Shown one piece after another: positions 1 to 7,151 of a DNA stretch of 46,835 nucleotides; the first letter of the stretch is position 1, and each line of letters begins with the position of its first letter. This DNA is from a virus, in the IMG/VR virus record IMGVR_UViG_3300032284_000545, positions 1 through 46,835 of that record. One strand, 5' to 3'. A program made the position numbers and the translations under genes. The notes below the pieces were generated by a model. It was not told the DNA's origin. It searched no databases and saw only the letters and a list, made by a program, of their open reading frames with translations.

Positions 1-2
1 AC

Positions 3-794
3 CAATTGGTAGAACAACTATTAGATGAACATTTAGACCCAGACAAAGATCAAAAAGATGGGTCAGGTGATGATGACCAAGATGGCGAAGGTAAAAAAGG
101 CAACGGTCCAAGCAGGCTCAGTGAAGAAGAAAAGAAAGCCTTAAAAGATGAAATCCGTGAAGCAGTATTACAAGCTGCCGAAGCTGCAGGTGCTGGTAAC
201 TTGCCCAGCGGTGTTAAACGCCTGATTAAAACATTAACCAATCCACAATTAAACTGGCGCGATATCATACGCCAACAGATACAAAGTTTGGTTAAGAATG
301 ACTACACTTGGATGCGCCCTAGCCGTAGAGCATGGCACATGGATGCTGTATTTCCAGGCACAGACTTTGCAGAAACCATTGATGTCAGCGTGGCCATTGA
401 CGCATCAGGTAGTATGAGTGATGAAATGTTAAAAGATATCCTAAGCGAAATCAAAGGTATCATGCAGGCATTTGATGACTTTAAATTGGCTATTTGGTCG
501 TTTGACACAGAAGTTTATGGTTATAAATTATTCACACCAGACAACATCGACGAGATCGATGCATATGAAGTAGAGGGTGGTGGTGGTACCATGTTTGAAT
601 GTAACTGGGAATACATGAAAGACAACGACATAGCACCAAAACTATTCGTCATGTTCACAGATGGTTACCCAGGTGATGGCTGGGGTGATGAGAACTATGC
701 AGACACGCTGTTTGTTATCCACGGTAGTAAAACCATCACTGCACCGTTTGGTATAACCACCTATTACGATCTAGAAAAAGGCAGCAATAGGTAA
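3..794 (+). CDS. VWA-domain (DUF2201-like) putative metallopeptidase C-terminal part, 5' truncated
   Basis: The reading frame is open to the left edge, so the N-terminus lies outside the window; the first possible start inside is a TTG at 6. The visible part begins with a highly acidic linker rich in D, G and K (about residues 10-45), followed by a folded domain with a MIDAS-type metal site, DASGS at about 132-136, and a later FTDG segment near 217. This resembles the VWA-like C-terminal half of DUF2201 proteins, which carry an N-terminal metallopeptidase-like region and often accompany MoxR AAA ATPases. Such proteins occur in T4-like phages, but their role is unknown. The stop overlaps the next start by one base (TAATG). 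Confidence 0.75.
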   Translation, partial: QLVEQLLDEHLDPDKDQKDGSGDDDQDGEGKKGNGPSRLSEEEKKALKDEIREAVLQAAEAAGAGNLPSGVKRLIKTLTNPQLNWRDIIRQQIQSLVKNDYTWMRPSRRAWHMDAVFPGTDFAETIDVSVAIDASGSMSDEMLKDILSEIKGIMQAFDDFKLAIWSFDTEVYGYKLFTPDNIDEIDAYEVEGGGGTMFECNWEYMKDNDIAPKLFVMFTDGYPGDGWGDENYADTLFVIHGSKTITAPFGITTYYDLEKGSNR

Positions 795-1075
795 TGCTCA
801 AGCACGGTGAAGTTAACCCCTTAAATGTACATCAGCTAAGGCAATTGACACACTGCCCACCTCATTTTGAGCAGGTGGTTTTTGAATCCTCTGCTGATAT
901 AAAATCTATCAGTGATTGGTTATATGAAAATCTCGAAGGACGATTTTACATCGGTCCGATAGATGTAGCACGCACCCCCGGTGGTAAAGTCATCGATCGC
1001 AACATGCTGGTAGCATTTGAACTGGGCAGCGAAGCCAGCTATTTTAGCCTTTATCTACCTCAAATAAACTCTTAG
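794..1075 (+). CDS. Conserved phage protein of unknown function, 93 aa
   Basis: Small soluble protein without signal peptide or membrane segment. It is translationally coupled to the VWA protein through a TAATG overlap. The segment around VNPLNVHQLRQLTHCP and the downstream pattern with FE...I..WLYEN..GRFYIG resemble a family of short hypothetical proteins I associate with marine T4-like phages. No catalytic motif is visible. I cannot assign a function. Confidence 0.65.
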   Translation: MLKHGEVNPLNVHQLRQLTHCPPHFEQVVFESSADIKSISDWLYENLEGRFYIGPIDVARTPGGKVIDRNMLVAFELGSEASYFSLYLPQINS

Positions 1076-1167
1076 AAAAAAATTCCTCTGGCCTGATCTT
1101 AAAATAAGTAATTATACGAGATTAGCGCATCAGCATGTAAAGAAATTTAACCATCGGCTGAATCGCA

Positions 1168-1175
1168 GTTAAATA
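1168..1175 (+). promoter_or_regulatory. Possible late-type promoter octamer (GTTAAATA)
   Basis: The octamer GTTAAATA differs from T4 late consensus TATAAATA at the first two positions only. It lies 26 bases before the ATG at 1202 in the largest gene-free gap of the window (1076-1201). The leader it would produce contains the ribosome binding site AGGAGAG at 1188-1194. Nothing else recognisable was found in this gap. On its own the match is weak; it is listed because the same core recurs at other operon heads. Confidence 0.35.
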
Positions 1176-1201
1176 AAATTGTCCCACAGGAGAGATATTA
1201 A

Positions 1202-1462
1202 ATGGCTAAGAAAGATCAACAAGCGCAGGTCGAACAACCAGCAGCAGAACAAACACCAGCACCAGCACCAAGCCTTTCATTACAAGACTTAGTATTGACT
1301 GCACAAATCATCCAACTCACTACTCAACGCGGTGCTTTCCGTGCTGAAGAACTAGCTGATGTTGGTGGTTTATACAACAAATTAATCGCATTCTTGCAAG
1401 CCAGCGGTGCATTGACACCAGCACCAGCAGCAGATGCAGCAGCACCAACCGGAGATCAATAA
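1202..1462 (+). CDS. Conserved small phage protein with Ala/Pro/Gln-rich ends, 86 aa
   Basis: A strong ribosome binding site (AGGAGAG, 1188-1194) fixes the ATG. The central part (about residues 28-65) is a compact, mostly helical domain with SLQDLVLTAQIIQLTTQRGA and a GGLYNKL segment. Both ends are low-complexity Q/A/P sequence. Similar short proteins are conserved in marine T4-like phages; no enzymatic motif is present. The stop at 1462 is one base before the next ATG. Confidence 0.65.
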   Translation: MAKKDQQAQVEQPAAEQTPAPAPSLSLQDLVLTAQIIQLTTQRGAFRAEELADVGGLYNKLIAFLQASGALTPAPAADAAAPTGDQ

Positions 1463-1463
1463 C

Positions 1464-2123
1464 ATGATTAAGCATGTAGGTAAGCATAACCAACGTAGAG
1501 TTGCGATTGTGTATAGAAAAGTTCCAGACGAAAGCCATATGGCATTAGTGGTTTATACTGACTCATTACCAAGTATGGTACATGATGAAGCTATGAAATG
1601 TTTAGAAAGCGAAGTAGGTCAGAATGCTAAAGAACTAGCAGATGCACTGTTCCGTACTACCATGGCAGATGGTACTAACTGTCTAACAAGTTTACACAAA
1701 GGTGGTTGGTTGAAGAAGGTTCCTACTAATCAAGTTATCGTAACTCCAACTGCAAAAAGCACATGTCGTTTAGATGAATTGAATGATATCTTGGACAAGC
1801 TCGAAGCAGGTGGTGAAGCAGCAAAAACATTAGCCGACATGGATGCTAATCGTGGCATCAGAGGATCTAAAGTAACAGAAGGTCGTGAAGTTGGTACTCC
1901 AGCATCATTAGCAACTACATCAGCTGACATGTCAGGTGACGTAGCATCGACTGGTGTGTTAAGTGATTCAGATCTAGCTAGCATGAACTTAACTCAAGCA
2001 GAGCAAATGGAAGCACAGGCTAAGACATTATTAGCAGAAGCTAAACGCTTAAAAGACGAAGCTAAATCATTAACTCCAGCAAAGGCTAAGAATGTCAGAG
2101 CAACCAAAAAAGCCACAGCGTAA
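1464..2123 (+). CDS. Conserved phage protein of unknown function, 219 aa
   Basis: An in-frame ATG exists at 1434, but the ATG at 1464 is chosen because GGAG at 1451-1454 is well placed and it begins just after the previous stop. The N-terminal half (about 1-120) looks like a folded alpha/beta domain and contains RRVAIVYRKVP and a SHMALVVYTDSLP segment. The C-terminal half is Ala/Lys-rich and probably coiled coil (MNLTQAEQMEAQAKTLLAEA). It resembles a conserved hypothetical of T4-like marine phages that follows the preceding small protein in the same order. Function unknown; a structural or scaffolding role would be a guess. Confidence 0.65.
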   Translation: MIKHVGKHNQRRVAIVYRKVPDESHMALVVYTDSLPSMVHDEAMKCLESEVGQNAKELADALFRTTMADGTNCLTSLHKGGWLKKVPTNQVIVTPTAKSTCRLDELNDILDKLEAGGEAAKTLADMDANRGIRGSKVTEGREVGTPASLATTSADMSGDVASTGVLSDSDLASMNLTQAEQMEAQAKTLLAEAKRLKDEAKSLTPAKAKNVRATKKATA

Positions 2124-2433
2124 TAAGAGTAAGAAGATCAATCTAAACGTTAACAAACGTTGGCAAGACATAGTACAAGACGTAGATAAGAAACAGGTCC
2201 CTATCAATATCTTACAACAGATCATCGTTAAGTTAGTTGATGGGACCAACATCAGTATAGACGTCAAAAAACTTCTCAAAGAAGGAATGGATCCAGATGA
2301 AATAGAAACCATGTTGGATCATAAATTCAATGAGCTTGACGACTATATTGAAAACGTGGATTTTCTAATCGATATCGAAAAAGTGGTAGACACCGTCCAA
2401 CCAGAAACAGACAAGGTACTAAAGAATCTATGA
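2092..2433 (+). CDS. Conserved phage protein of unknown function, 113 aa
   Basis: Starts inside the end of the previous gene (32-base overlap) with AAAGG at 2081-2085 as ribosome binding site. The N-terminus is lysine-rich; the rest is acidic and probably helical (MDPDEIETMLDHKFNELDDY). No known domain is recognised. It ends in an ATGA overlap with the DHFR gene, so it is part of the same translation unit. Confidence 0.6.
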   Translation: MSEQPKKPQRNKSKKINLNVNKRWQDIVQDVDKKQVPINILQQIIVKLVDGTNISIDVKKLLKEGMDPDEIETMLDHKFNELDDYIENVDFLIDIEKVVDTVQPETDKVLKNL

Positions 2434-2918
2434 TCTGCAGCATATTAGCCGCAACCAACCTAGGTGGAATAGGTAACAGAGGTACCTTGCCCTGGCCCAA
2501 ACATCGTCAGGACATGGCATGGTTCAAGGAATGGACTGTGAACAATGTGGTAGTCATGGGACGCCGTACTTGGGATGATCCACTCATGCCCAAACCATTA
2601 CCAGAACGTATCAACTGTGTGTTTTCAAACACTCTATTAGAATCAGCAGATGCTCGTCGATTGACCGGTGATACCCAAGAGCAAGTAAAACAACTCCAGG
2701 CGCAATTTCCCAGCCGAAATGTGTTCATTTGTGGTGGAAAAGAGCTATATGAAGTCACAGAACCATTGGTAGAACGTGTATATCTTACACGCATGAAAGG
2801 TGCTTGGTTCACAGACACTCGCATCGAGTTAGAACGCTATCTCAGCTGTTTCCGCATTAAAACTGTACGCCCAGGTACCAACTGTACCTATGAAATATGG
2901 GATCGTGTGCTGTTTTAG
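2430..2918 (+). CDS. frd: Dihydrofolate reductase
   Basis: Reduces 7,8-dihydrofolate to tetrahydrofolate with NADPH, recycling the folate that thymidylate synthase oxidises. At 162 aa it matches single-domain bacterial and phage DHFR. Visible family features are LPW at 20-22, the substrate-binding acid Asp28 in RQDMAWF (equivalent to E. coli Asp27), the NADPH-binding GRRTW at 44-48 and CGGKELYE at 101-108. Start overlaps the previous stop (ATGA). Directly followed by thyA, the same functional pairing as T4 frd and td. The only unusual point is a somewhat short C-terminal region. Confidence 0.93.
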   Translation: MICSILAATNLGGIGNRGTLPWPKHRQDMAWFKEWTVNNVVVMGRRTWDDPLMPKPLPERINCVFSNTLLESADARRLTGDTQEQVKQLQAQFPSRNVFICGGKELYEVTEPLVERVYLTRMKGAWFTDTRIELERYLSCFRIKTVRPGTNCTYEIWDRVLF

Positions 2919-2920
2919 AT

Positions 2921-2949
2921 TTGACTTATTCCCTATAAGATAGTATAAT
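2921..2949 (+). promoter_or_regulatory. Near-consensus promoter before thyA (TTGACT-N17-TATAAT)
   Basis: TTGACT at 2921-2926 and TATAAT at 2944-2949 are separated by exactly 17 bases, almost a perfect bacterial sigma-70 promoter. The thyA ATG at 2956 is only six bases after the -10 box, so the predicted transcript start falls at or next to the start codon, and no ribosome binding site lies between. This predicts leaderless thyA mRNA from this promoter; readthrough from frd would also express it. Confidence 0.65.
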
Positions 2950-2955
2950 AACAGT

Positions 2956-3789
2956 ATGAAAACTTATCTCGACGCACTAAAATTTGTTTTGGACAATGGT
3001 GAAGAACGCAAGGATCGTACCGGAGTGGGTACCATTGGCGTTTTTGGCATGCAACAACGCTATGATCTGACCCAAGGTTTTCCTGCTGTCACAACCAAAA
3101 AGCTAGCATTCAACGCCTGCCTTGGCGAACTGCTTTGGTTCCTAGAAGGATCCAATGATGAACGCAGACTAGCAGAAATCACATATGGCACACGCAATGC
3201 AAGTAAAAAAACTATTTGGACTGACAATGCCATGAGCAAATATTGGTTACCAAAGACTCAGTTCATTGGTGATCTAGGTCGTATCTATGGGGTGCAATGG
3301 CGAGACTTTTTGGGCAAAGATCAGATCAATGATTTAATCATCAGCATCAAAACTGATCCCTATGGACGCAGACATATATTATCTGCTTGGAATCCAGCAG
3401 AGTTAGATCAGATGGCGCTGCCACCATGCCATTGTTTTGCACAGTTTTACGTTAGTGTTGATAATAAGTTGTCATGTCAGATGTATCAGCGCAGTTGCGA
3501 TATGTTCTTGGGAGTGCCATTTAATATCGCAAGCTACTCACTACTAACACACATAGTAGCCCAAGTGTGTGGCCTTGGGGTAGGCGAGTTTATTCACGTA
3601 CTAGGCGACGCTCACATATATCTAAATCATGTTGATCAGGTAAAAGAACAACTGAAACGTGAACCATTACCTGCTCCCAAACTTTGGATCAATCCTGACG
3701 TAAATTTAATTGAACGTTTTACCATGGAGGATTTTAGATTAGATGGTTATGACTCGCACGCAAGCATTAAAGCACCAATGGCAGTCTAA
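2956..3789 (+). CDS. thyA: Thymidylate synthase (ThyA type)
   Basis: Makes dTMP from dUMP with methylenetetrahydrofolate, supplying thymidine for phage DNA replication. The 277-aa length fits ThyA. The catalytic cysteine is Cys158 in ALPPCHCF, the dUMP phosphate-binding Arg is in RKDRTGVGT near the N-terminus, and the conserved QRSCDMFLGVPFNIASY segment follows at about 178-194. The C-terminus keeps the canonical closing ...APMAV. It has its own promoter at 2921-2949 and pairs with frd. The 3' end overlaps the next gene by 47 bases. Confidence 0.96.
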   Translation: MKTYLDALKFVLDNGEERKDRTGVGTIGVFGMQQRYDLTQGFPAVTTKKLAFNACLGELLWFLEGSNDERRLAEITYGTRNASKKTIWTDNAMSKYWLPKTQFIGDLGRIYGVQWRDFLGKDQINDLIISIKTDPYGRRHILSAWNPAELDQMALPPCHCFAQFYVSVDNKLSCQMYQRSCDMFLGVPFNIASYSLLTHIVAQVCGLGVGEFIHVLGDAHIYLNHVDQVKEQLKREPLPAPKLWINPDVNLIERFTMEDFRLDGYDSHASIKAPMAV

Positions 3790-4069
3790 AGACAAAAATA
3801 CTCATAGAGTGCGTTTCTTCTTTGAAGCCATGCACTATGATGACGTTTCAAAGAAACACCCACATGAAATATTTTGGATGGTTGCTGACAAGTTTAAAAC
3901 GACAGCACAGGCTCAGTGGGTAGAAGAAAACGGTGTAGAATTAAAATGGATGGAAGATGATAACATAACCAGCTGGCACAAAGTAGGCATCATCTACGGT
4001 GATTTAACCGAATCGCAGTATGTAGATTATAGTCTTAGGTTCTTTAGACATAGAGAGGAATGGAAATGA
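3743..4069 (+). CDS. Hypothetical protein, 108 aa
   Basis: Begins in a different frame within the last 47 bases of thyA. GGAGG at 3726-3730 lies 12 bases before the ATG at 3743; a second ATG at 3749 is possible. The protein is charged, without signal peptide or membrane segment, and has a Trp/His-rich middle (HPHEIFWMVADKFKTTAQAQ). No family is recognised. It is linked to the next gene by an ATGA overlap, which supports its being translated. Confidence 0.55.
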   Translation: MVMTRTQALKHQWQSKDKNTHRVRFFFEAMHYDDVSKKHPHEIFWMVADKFKTTAQAQWVEENGVELKWMEDDNITSWHKVGIIYGDLTESQYVDYSLRFFRHREEWK

Positions 4070-4242
4070 TTGAATACGAACAACAAGATCTCGACAAGGC
4101 CAGAGAAATCGTCAATTTGGGATTTTTAATGGACATCAACAAACGAACATTAAGTACAGAAGAAGACGCTGTTGACGTGGCTAAAAAATATTATCAACTG
4201 AGATTGTGGACATTTGATCCTAAGACAGGAACACACCTATGA
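4066..4242 (+). CDS. Small hypothetical protein, 58 aa
   Basis: The ATG at 4066 is preferred over 4060: it forms an ATGA overlap with the previous stop and is seven bases from GAGAGG at 4053-4058. Acidic, mainly helical small protein (MIEYEQQDLDKAREIVNLGF). It joins the next gene by another ATGA overlap at 4239-4242. No function can be assigned. Confidence 0.55.
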   Translation: MIEYEQQDLDKAREIVNLGFLMDINKRTLSTEEDAVDVAKKYYQLRLWTFDPKTGTHL

Positions 4243-4898
4243 AAGTTTATATCAGCAAGTACAGAGATCATTGGCTAAGCCCTTATAAGATCTGTGAAAA
4301 GATCTGTTGGTGGCGTGAGATTGACTATGATGAACCTTGGGTTAAGCGTGTGAATGCTGTATTAGAACCTGTCATGTATCTATGGCAATCGTTCCTAGAC
4401 ACAGTCCATCCACCTATCAACTATGTTAAGATTGACAATTACGACACATGGAGCATGGACTCAACTCTAACTCCTATCATCTTGCCCATGTTGAAGCAAC
4501 TTAAAGAAACCAAGCACGGTGCGCCATTCACAGAAGATGCGGATGTACCAGAACGCTTACGTAGCACTACTCCTGCAGCACAACGGGCTAAAAAAGAATC
4601 ATGGGACACAGATGGTAATCATTTCAAGCGTTGGGATTGGATCCTAGACGAAATGATCTGGGCTTTTGAACAGCTGGCTGATGATGAGTGGGAGGCACAG
4701 TTCCACACAGGCACTAGTGATATCGTATGGGTGCCTAGCAAAGAACTTGATGCTAAGGGTAAACCTGTAACCTATGAAATGAAAAAAGGTCCTAAAGATA
4801 CACGCAAGTGGGATAAGAAAGGTTATATGAAACACAGTGCTCGCATTGACAACGGCACACGATTGTTTGGTAAATATTTCCGAGCACTCTGGGACTAA
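4239..4898 (+). CDS. Conserved phage protein of unknown function, 219 aa
   Basis: A soluble, Trp-rich protein. It contains a highly characteristic segment, IDNYDTWSMDSTLTPIILPM (about residues 66-85), then LKQLKETKHGAP, a C-terminal half with WDWILDEMIWAFEQL, and a closing RIDNGTRLFGKYFRALWD. I recognise this pattern as a widespread conserved hypothetical of T4-like and other large phages, but know no assigned role. It is ATGA-coupled to the previous gene. Confidence 0.7.
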   Translation: MKVYISKYRDHWLSPYKICEKICWWREIDYDEPWVKRVNAVLEPVMYLWQSFLDTVHPPINYVKIDNYDTWSMDSTLTPIILPMLKQLKETKHGAPFTEDADVPERLRSTTPAAQRAKKESWDTDGNHFKRWDWILDEMIWAFEQLADDEWEAQFHTGTSDIVWVPSKELDAKGKPVTYEMKKGPKDTRKWDKKGYMKHSARIDNGTRLFGKYFRALWD

Positions 4899-4899
4899 C

Positions 4900-5082
4900 A
4901 TGGAAGTCGCAGAAGCTGAACGATTAATAGTTGAATCATGTGATCATCATATTGCTGCGCATGACGAACTACTAGGTATCATGTCTGGTATGAAAGGTAA
5001 TGCTAAATTTGATCTTGTTAAAAAGAACATAAAGGCACAACGCAAGCATTTTATCGCGATGAAGAAAATATTTGAAGAATGA
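4900..5082 (+). CDS. Small hypothetical protein, 60 aa
   Basis: The ATG at 4900 follows the previous stop by one base and is chosen over an upstream in-frame ATG at 4837 that would lie deep in the preceding gene. The product is helical and rich in His and Lys (SCDHHIAAHDELLGIMSGMK). It ends in an ATGA overlap with the next gene. Function unknown. Confidence 0.55.
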   Translation: MEVAEAERLIVESCDHHIAAHDELLGIMSGMKGNAKFDLVKKNIKAQRKHFIAMKKIFEE

Positions 5083-5333
5083 GAGTGCTAGTTCACAGTA
5101 TTGAAATGGGTGATGTAGAGGATCCTGAGGTCTATGCCGCGGACCCTATTATCAAGTTCGAGAAAACTGAACAAGGGCTATGGCTAAAAGAACATAGTTA
5201 TGAACAGATGGAATTTATCATCAGGCCAAATTCAGGCACATATGGATTTATAATATATTTGTTTGCTTGGTTGAGAGATAAAGATTTAACTTACTATACA
5301 TTAAAATGGGGGGAAGTAGAAGATGAGTTATGA
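5079..5333 (+). CDS. Hypothetical protein, 84 aa
   Basis: ATGA-coupled to the previous gene. Mixed alpha/beta composition with acidic N-terminal half (MGDVEDPEVYAADP). A short hydrophobic stretch (YGFIIYLFAWL, about 60-70) is too short and isolated to call a membrane segment. No family recognised. Its 3' end carries the ribosome binding site and start of the next small gene. Confidence 0.55.
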   Translation: MRVLVHSIEMGDVEDPEVYAADPIIKFEKTEQGLWLKEHSYEQMEFIIRPNSGTYGFIIYLFAWLRDKDLTYYTLKWGEVEDEL

Positions 5334-5478
5334 TATATTAAAAGCCGCATTAGAAAAAAAGAAAGCTGCAAATGCACCAGTTAAGAAAGGTAGCAAGGTT
5401 GATAATAAAAGCCCTGGTGTACATTCACAAGTGACCTCAAACAAACCTGCTAAAAAGTCAGCTGGTAGAGGTAGATAA
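5323..5478 (+). CDS. Small basic protein, 51 aa
   Basis: A short gene read as ATG at 5323 through TAA at 5476-5478. A G-run (GGGGGG, 5308-5313) acts as a strong ribosome binding site, the start overlaps the previous stop region, and the stop forms a TAATG overlap with the kinase gene. The product starts MSYDILKAALEKKKA and then becomes Lys/Ala/Ser/Gly-rich and probably disordered, ending SAGRGR. Composition suggests a nucleic-acid or protein-binding tail but no function can be given. Confidence 0.6.
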   Translation: MSYDILKAALEKKKAANAPVKKGSKVDNKSPGVHSQVTSNKPAKKSAGRGR

Positions 5479-5918
5479 TGAAAGTATTAGTGATGGGATT
5501 ATCTGGTGCTGGTAAAAGTGCCTTTGCTGAACGACTGTTTCTCGAAGTGGTTAAGAATAATCTGGCTGAGTGGTTGAATGCCGATGAAGTGCGCACCGAA
5601 ACCAACGACTGGGACTTCACTGAAGAAGGACGACTACGACAGGCTAAACGCATGACTGTGCTGGCTAATCGACATGTTGAAGAAGACTACATAGCGATCT
5701 GTGATTTCATCTGTCCTAAACGCGAATACAGAGAAATCCTCAATGCTGACATCACAGTGTGGTTAGATACAGTTGAGTCTAGTGACTATGCTGATACAGA
5801 TAAACTATTCGAAGCACCCACAGAAGGTGAATACACTTTCCGCATTACCAGCAAAGATGATATCGAAAAAACTGTCGCTACGGTAGCAGATTTGGTTGAG
5901 ATCCTAGCTGAGGCGTAG
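5478..5918 (+). CDS. Adenylylsulfate (APS) kinase-like P-loop kinase
   Basis: P-loop GLSGAGKS at residues 7-14 has the variant typical of APS kinase (CysC), which phosphorylates APS to PAPS, the universal sulfate donor. A following LNADEVRTE segment (about 33-41) matches the position of the DGDNVR motif, and AICDFICPKREYREIL (about 72-87) matches the FISP-type segment. At 146 aa it is shorter than CysC (about 200 aa), mainly after that point. The next two genes are sulfotransferases that use PAPS, which supports the assignment. A broader adenylate-kinase-like role cannot be excluded. TAATG overlap with the previous gene. Confidence 0.7.
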   Translation: MKVLVMGLSGAGKSAFAERLFLEVVKNNLAEWLNADEVRTETNDWDFTEEGRLRQAKRMTVLANRHVEEDYIAICDFICPKREYREILNADITVWLDTVESSDYADTDKLFEAPTEGEYTFRITSKDDIEKTVATVADLVEILAEA

Positions 5919-5919
5919 A

Positions 5920-6525
5920 ATGGCAACACACGTATTTGGACAATACAATATAACCTACATTCATATCTCTAAATGTAGTGGCACTAGTATCAGGGCGTGG
6001 TTAGAGTCTGCCATGGGTCATAGCCAGATATTATTTTTAGAAGCCGATCAGACTATCGAGTCAATGAGAGCCAGCTTTGATGTCAAATGGGCTTTCGCTG
6101 TAGTTCGCAATCCATGGGATCGATTAGTTAGTATGTATACATACATGATGGGTATATATCAACGAGGAGAGTCCGATCACACTGTGGAAGATTTTCGTAA
6201 TTTATTAATCAGAGCTGATGGATCTTATAACAGTTTTTTGGAATTTTTACAAGTGTTTAGTAACATGCCATATTCTCCATCAATTATTACTGCACGTAGC
6301 CCAATGAGCGATTATCTTAGAGGTGGAGTTGATCTTGTGATAAGATACGAAAATCTAAATGCAGAATTTGCACCATTGCAAAAAATGTTTAACTGTTATA
6401 CTCCGCTTCCTAGATTAAGAAGCAGTGTGCATAACAACTACTCATCATATTATGATACCCAAACTAAAGATCTGGTAGCAAAACTATTTACTGAAGACAT
6501 AGATACTTGGGAATATACATTCTAA
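5920..6525 (+). CDS. Sulfotransferase (carbohydrate type), copy 1
   Basis: 201-aa member of the PAPS-dependent sulfotransferase superfamily. The 5'-phosphosulfate loop is HISKCSGTSI (15-24) and the 3'-phosphate-binding motif is VVRNPWDRLVSMYTY (61-75). The C-terminus has the usual segment ending in Y...F. No signal peptide or membrane anchor is present, so it would act in the host cytoplasm on a soluble or membrane-peripheral acceptor. It follows the APS-kinase-like gene by one base and is a tandem paralogue of the next gene, with blocks of identical DNA shared between them. Confidence 0.82.
   Translation: MATHVFGQYNITYIHISKCSGTSIRAWLESAMGHSQILFLEADQTIESMRASFDVKWAFAVVRNPWDRLVSMYTYMMGIYQRGESDHTVEDFRNLLIRADGSYNSFLEFLQVFSNMPYSPSIITARSPMSDYLRGGVDLVIRYENLNAEFAPLQKMFNCYTPLPRLRSSVHNNYSSYYDTQTKDLVAKLFTEDIDTWEYTF
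6302..6335 (+). repeat. 34-bp exact repeat, sulfotransferase copy 1 member
   Basis: This 34-base block occurs again without mismatch at 6928-6961. It encodes the segment MSDYLRGGVDL in both sulfotransferases. A second exact block of 22 bases is shared at 6100-6121 and 6705-6726 (3'-phosphate-binding motif). Surrounding DNA is far more diverged, which points to gene duplication with conversion or strong constraint in these blocks. Confidence 0.85.
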
Positions 6526-7151
6526 TGGCTTTACATATTGTCGGTCAACATAACGTAACATTTATACATATACAAAAGACCGCAGGGTTTAGTATTAAAA
6601 CTTGGCTGATAGCTGCAATGGGTAACAGTCAAGCAATAGAAGAAACAGGGTCGCCTACCATTACATATATGAAGGAAAATTACAACGTACAGTGGTCTTT
6701 TGCAGTAGTTCGCAATCCATGGGATCTTTGGGTTAGTGCATATTTTCATACTAAAAAGCAACTTGAAACAAATAAATCAGATGATATATTATACTCAGAA
6801 GGTTTAGACGAATGTTTTCTATCCATGCGAAATTCTCAACAACAAATGATTAGTTTCGAAGAATTTCTGATGATTGTTGATGCTGATTCAAAAAAAGAAA
6901 TAATGGTCGATGCTCGCATATCTAATTCAATGAGCGATTATCTTAGAGGTGGAGTTGATCTAGTATTGAGATTTGAGAATCTCAATAAAGAGTTTAGTGC
7001 TGTTCAAGAAAAGTTCAACTCAAACATACCGTTACCGTATCTTAACTCATCAATACACGCTAACTATCAGTCTTATTATACACCAACTACTAAAAATCTA
7101 ATCTATAAGCTATTTAAAGAAGACATAGATAGATGGGGGTATACATTTTGA
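6525..7151 (+). CDS. Sulfotransferase (carbohydrate type), copy 2
   Basis: The ATG at 6525 overlaps the previous stop (TAATG) and aligns the N-terminus with copy 1; an upstream in-frame ATG at 6507 adds six residues that merely read through the end of copy 1. Motifs: HIQKTAGFSI (15-24) and VVRNPWDLWVSAY (61-73), which depart from copy 1 around the acceptor-facing region. A 15-25-residue insertion in the middle relative to copy 1 suggests a different acceptor. No signal peptide. 208 aa. Confidence 0.82.
   Translation: MALHIVGQHNVTFIHIQKTAGFSIKTWLIAAMGNSQAIEETGSPTITYMKENYNVQWSFAVVRNPWDLWVSAYFHTKKQLETNKSDDILYSEGLDECFLSMRNSQQQMISFEEFLMIVDADSKKEIMVDARISNSMSDYLRGGVDLVLRFENLNKEFSAVQEKFNSNIPLPYLNSSIHANYQSYYTPTTKNLIYKLFKEDIDRWGYTF
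6928..6961 (+). repeat. 34-bp exact repeat, sulfotransferase copy 2 member
   Basis: Second copy of the block at 6302-6335, in the same reading frame and the same position of the paralogous protein. Confidence 0.85.

Noticed and set aside
3-794. Cobalt/magnesium chelatase subunit or MoxR partner identity for the VWA protein
   Set aside because: The MIDAS motif alone does not separate these families, and the N-terminal half and any ATPase partner are outside the window.
1202-1462. Minus-strand and shifted-frame reading frames across the Ala/Gln-rich gene (for example 1320-1538 minus)
   Set aside because: They have Leu/His-biased composition of an antisense shadow and no ribosome binding site; the plus-strand gene has a strong one.
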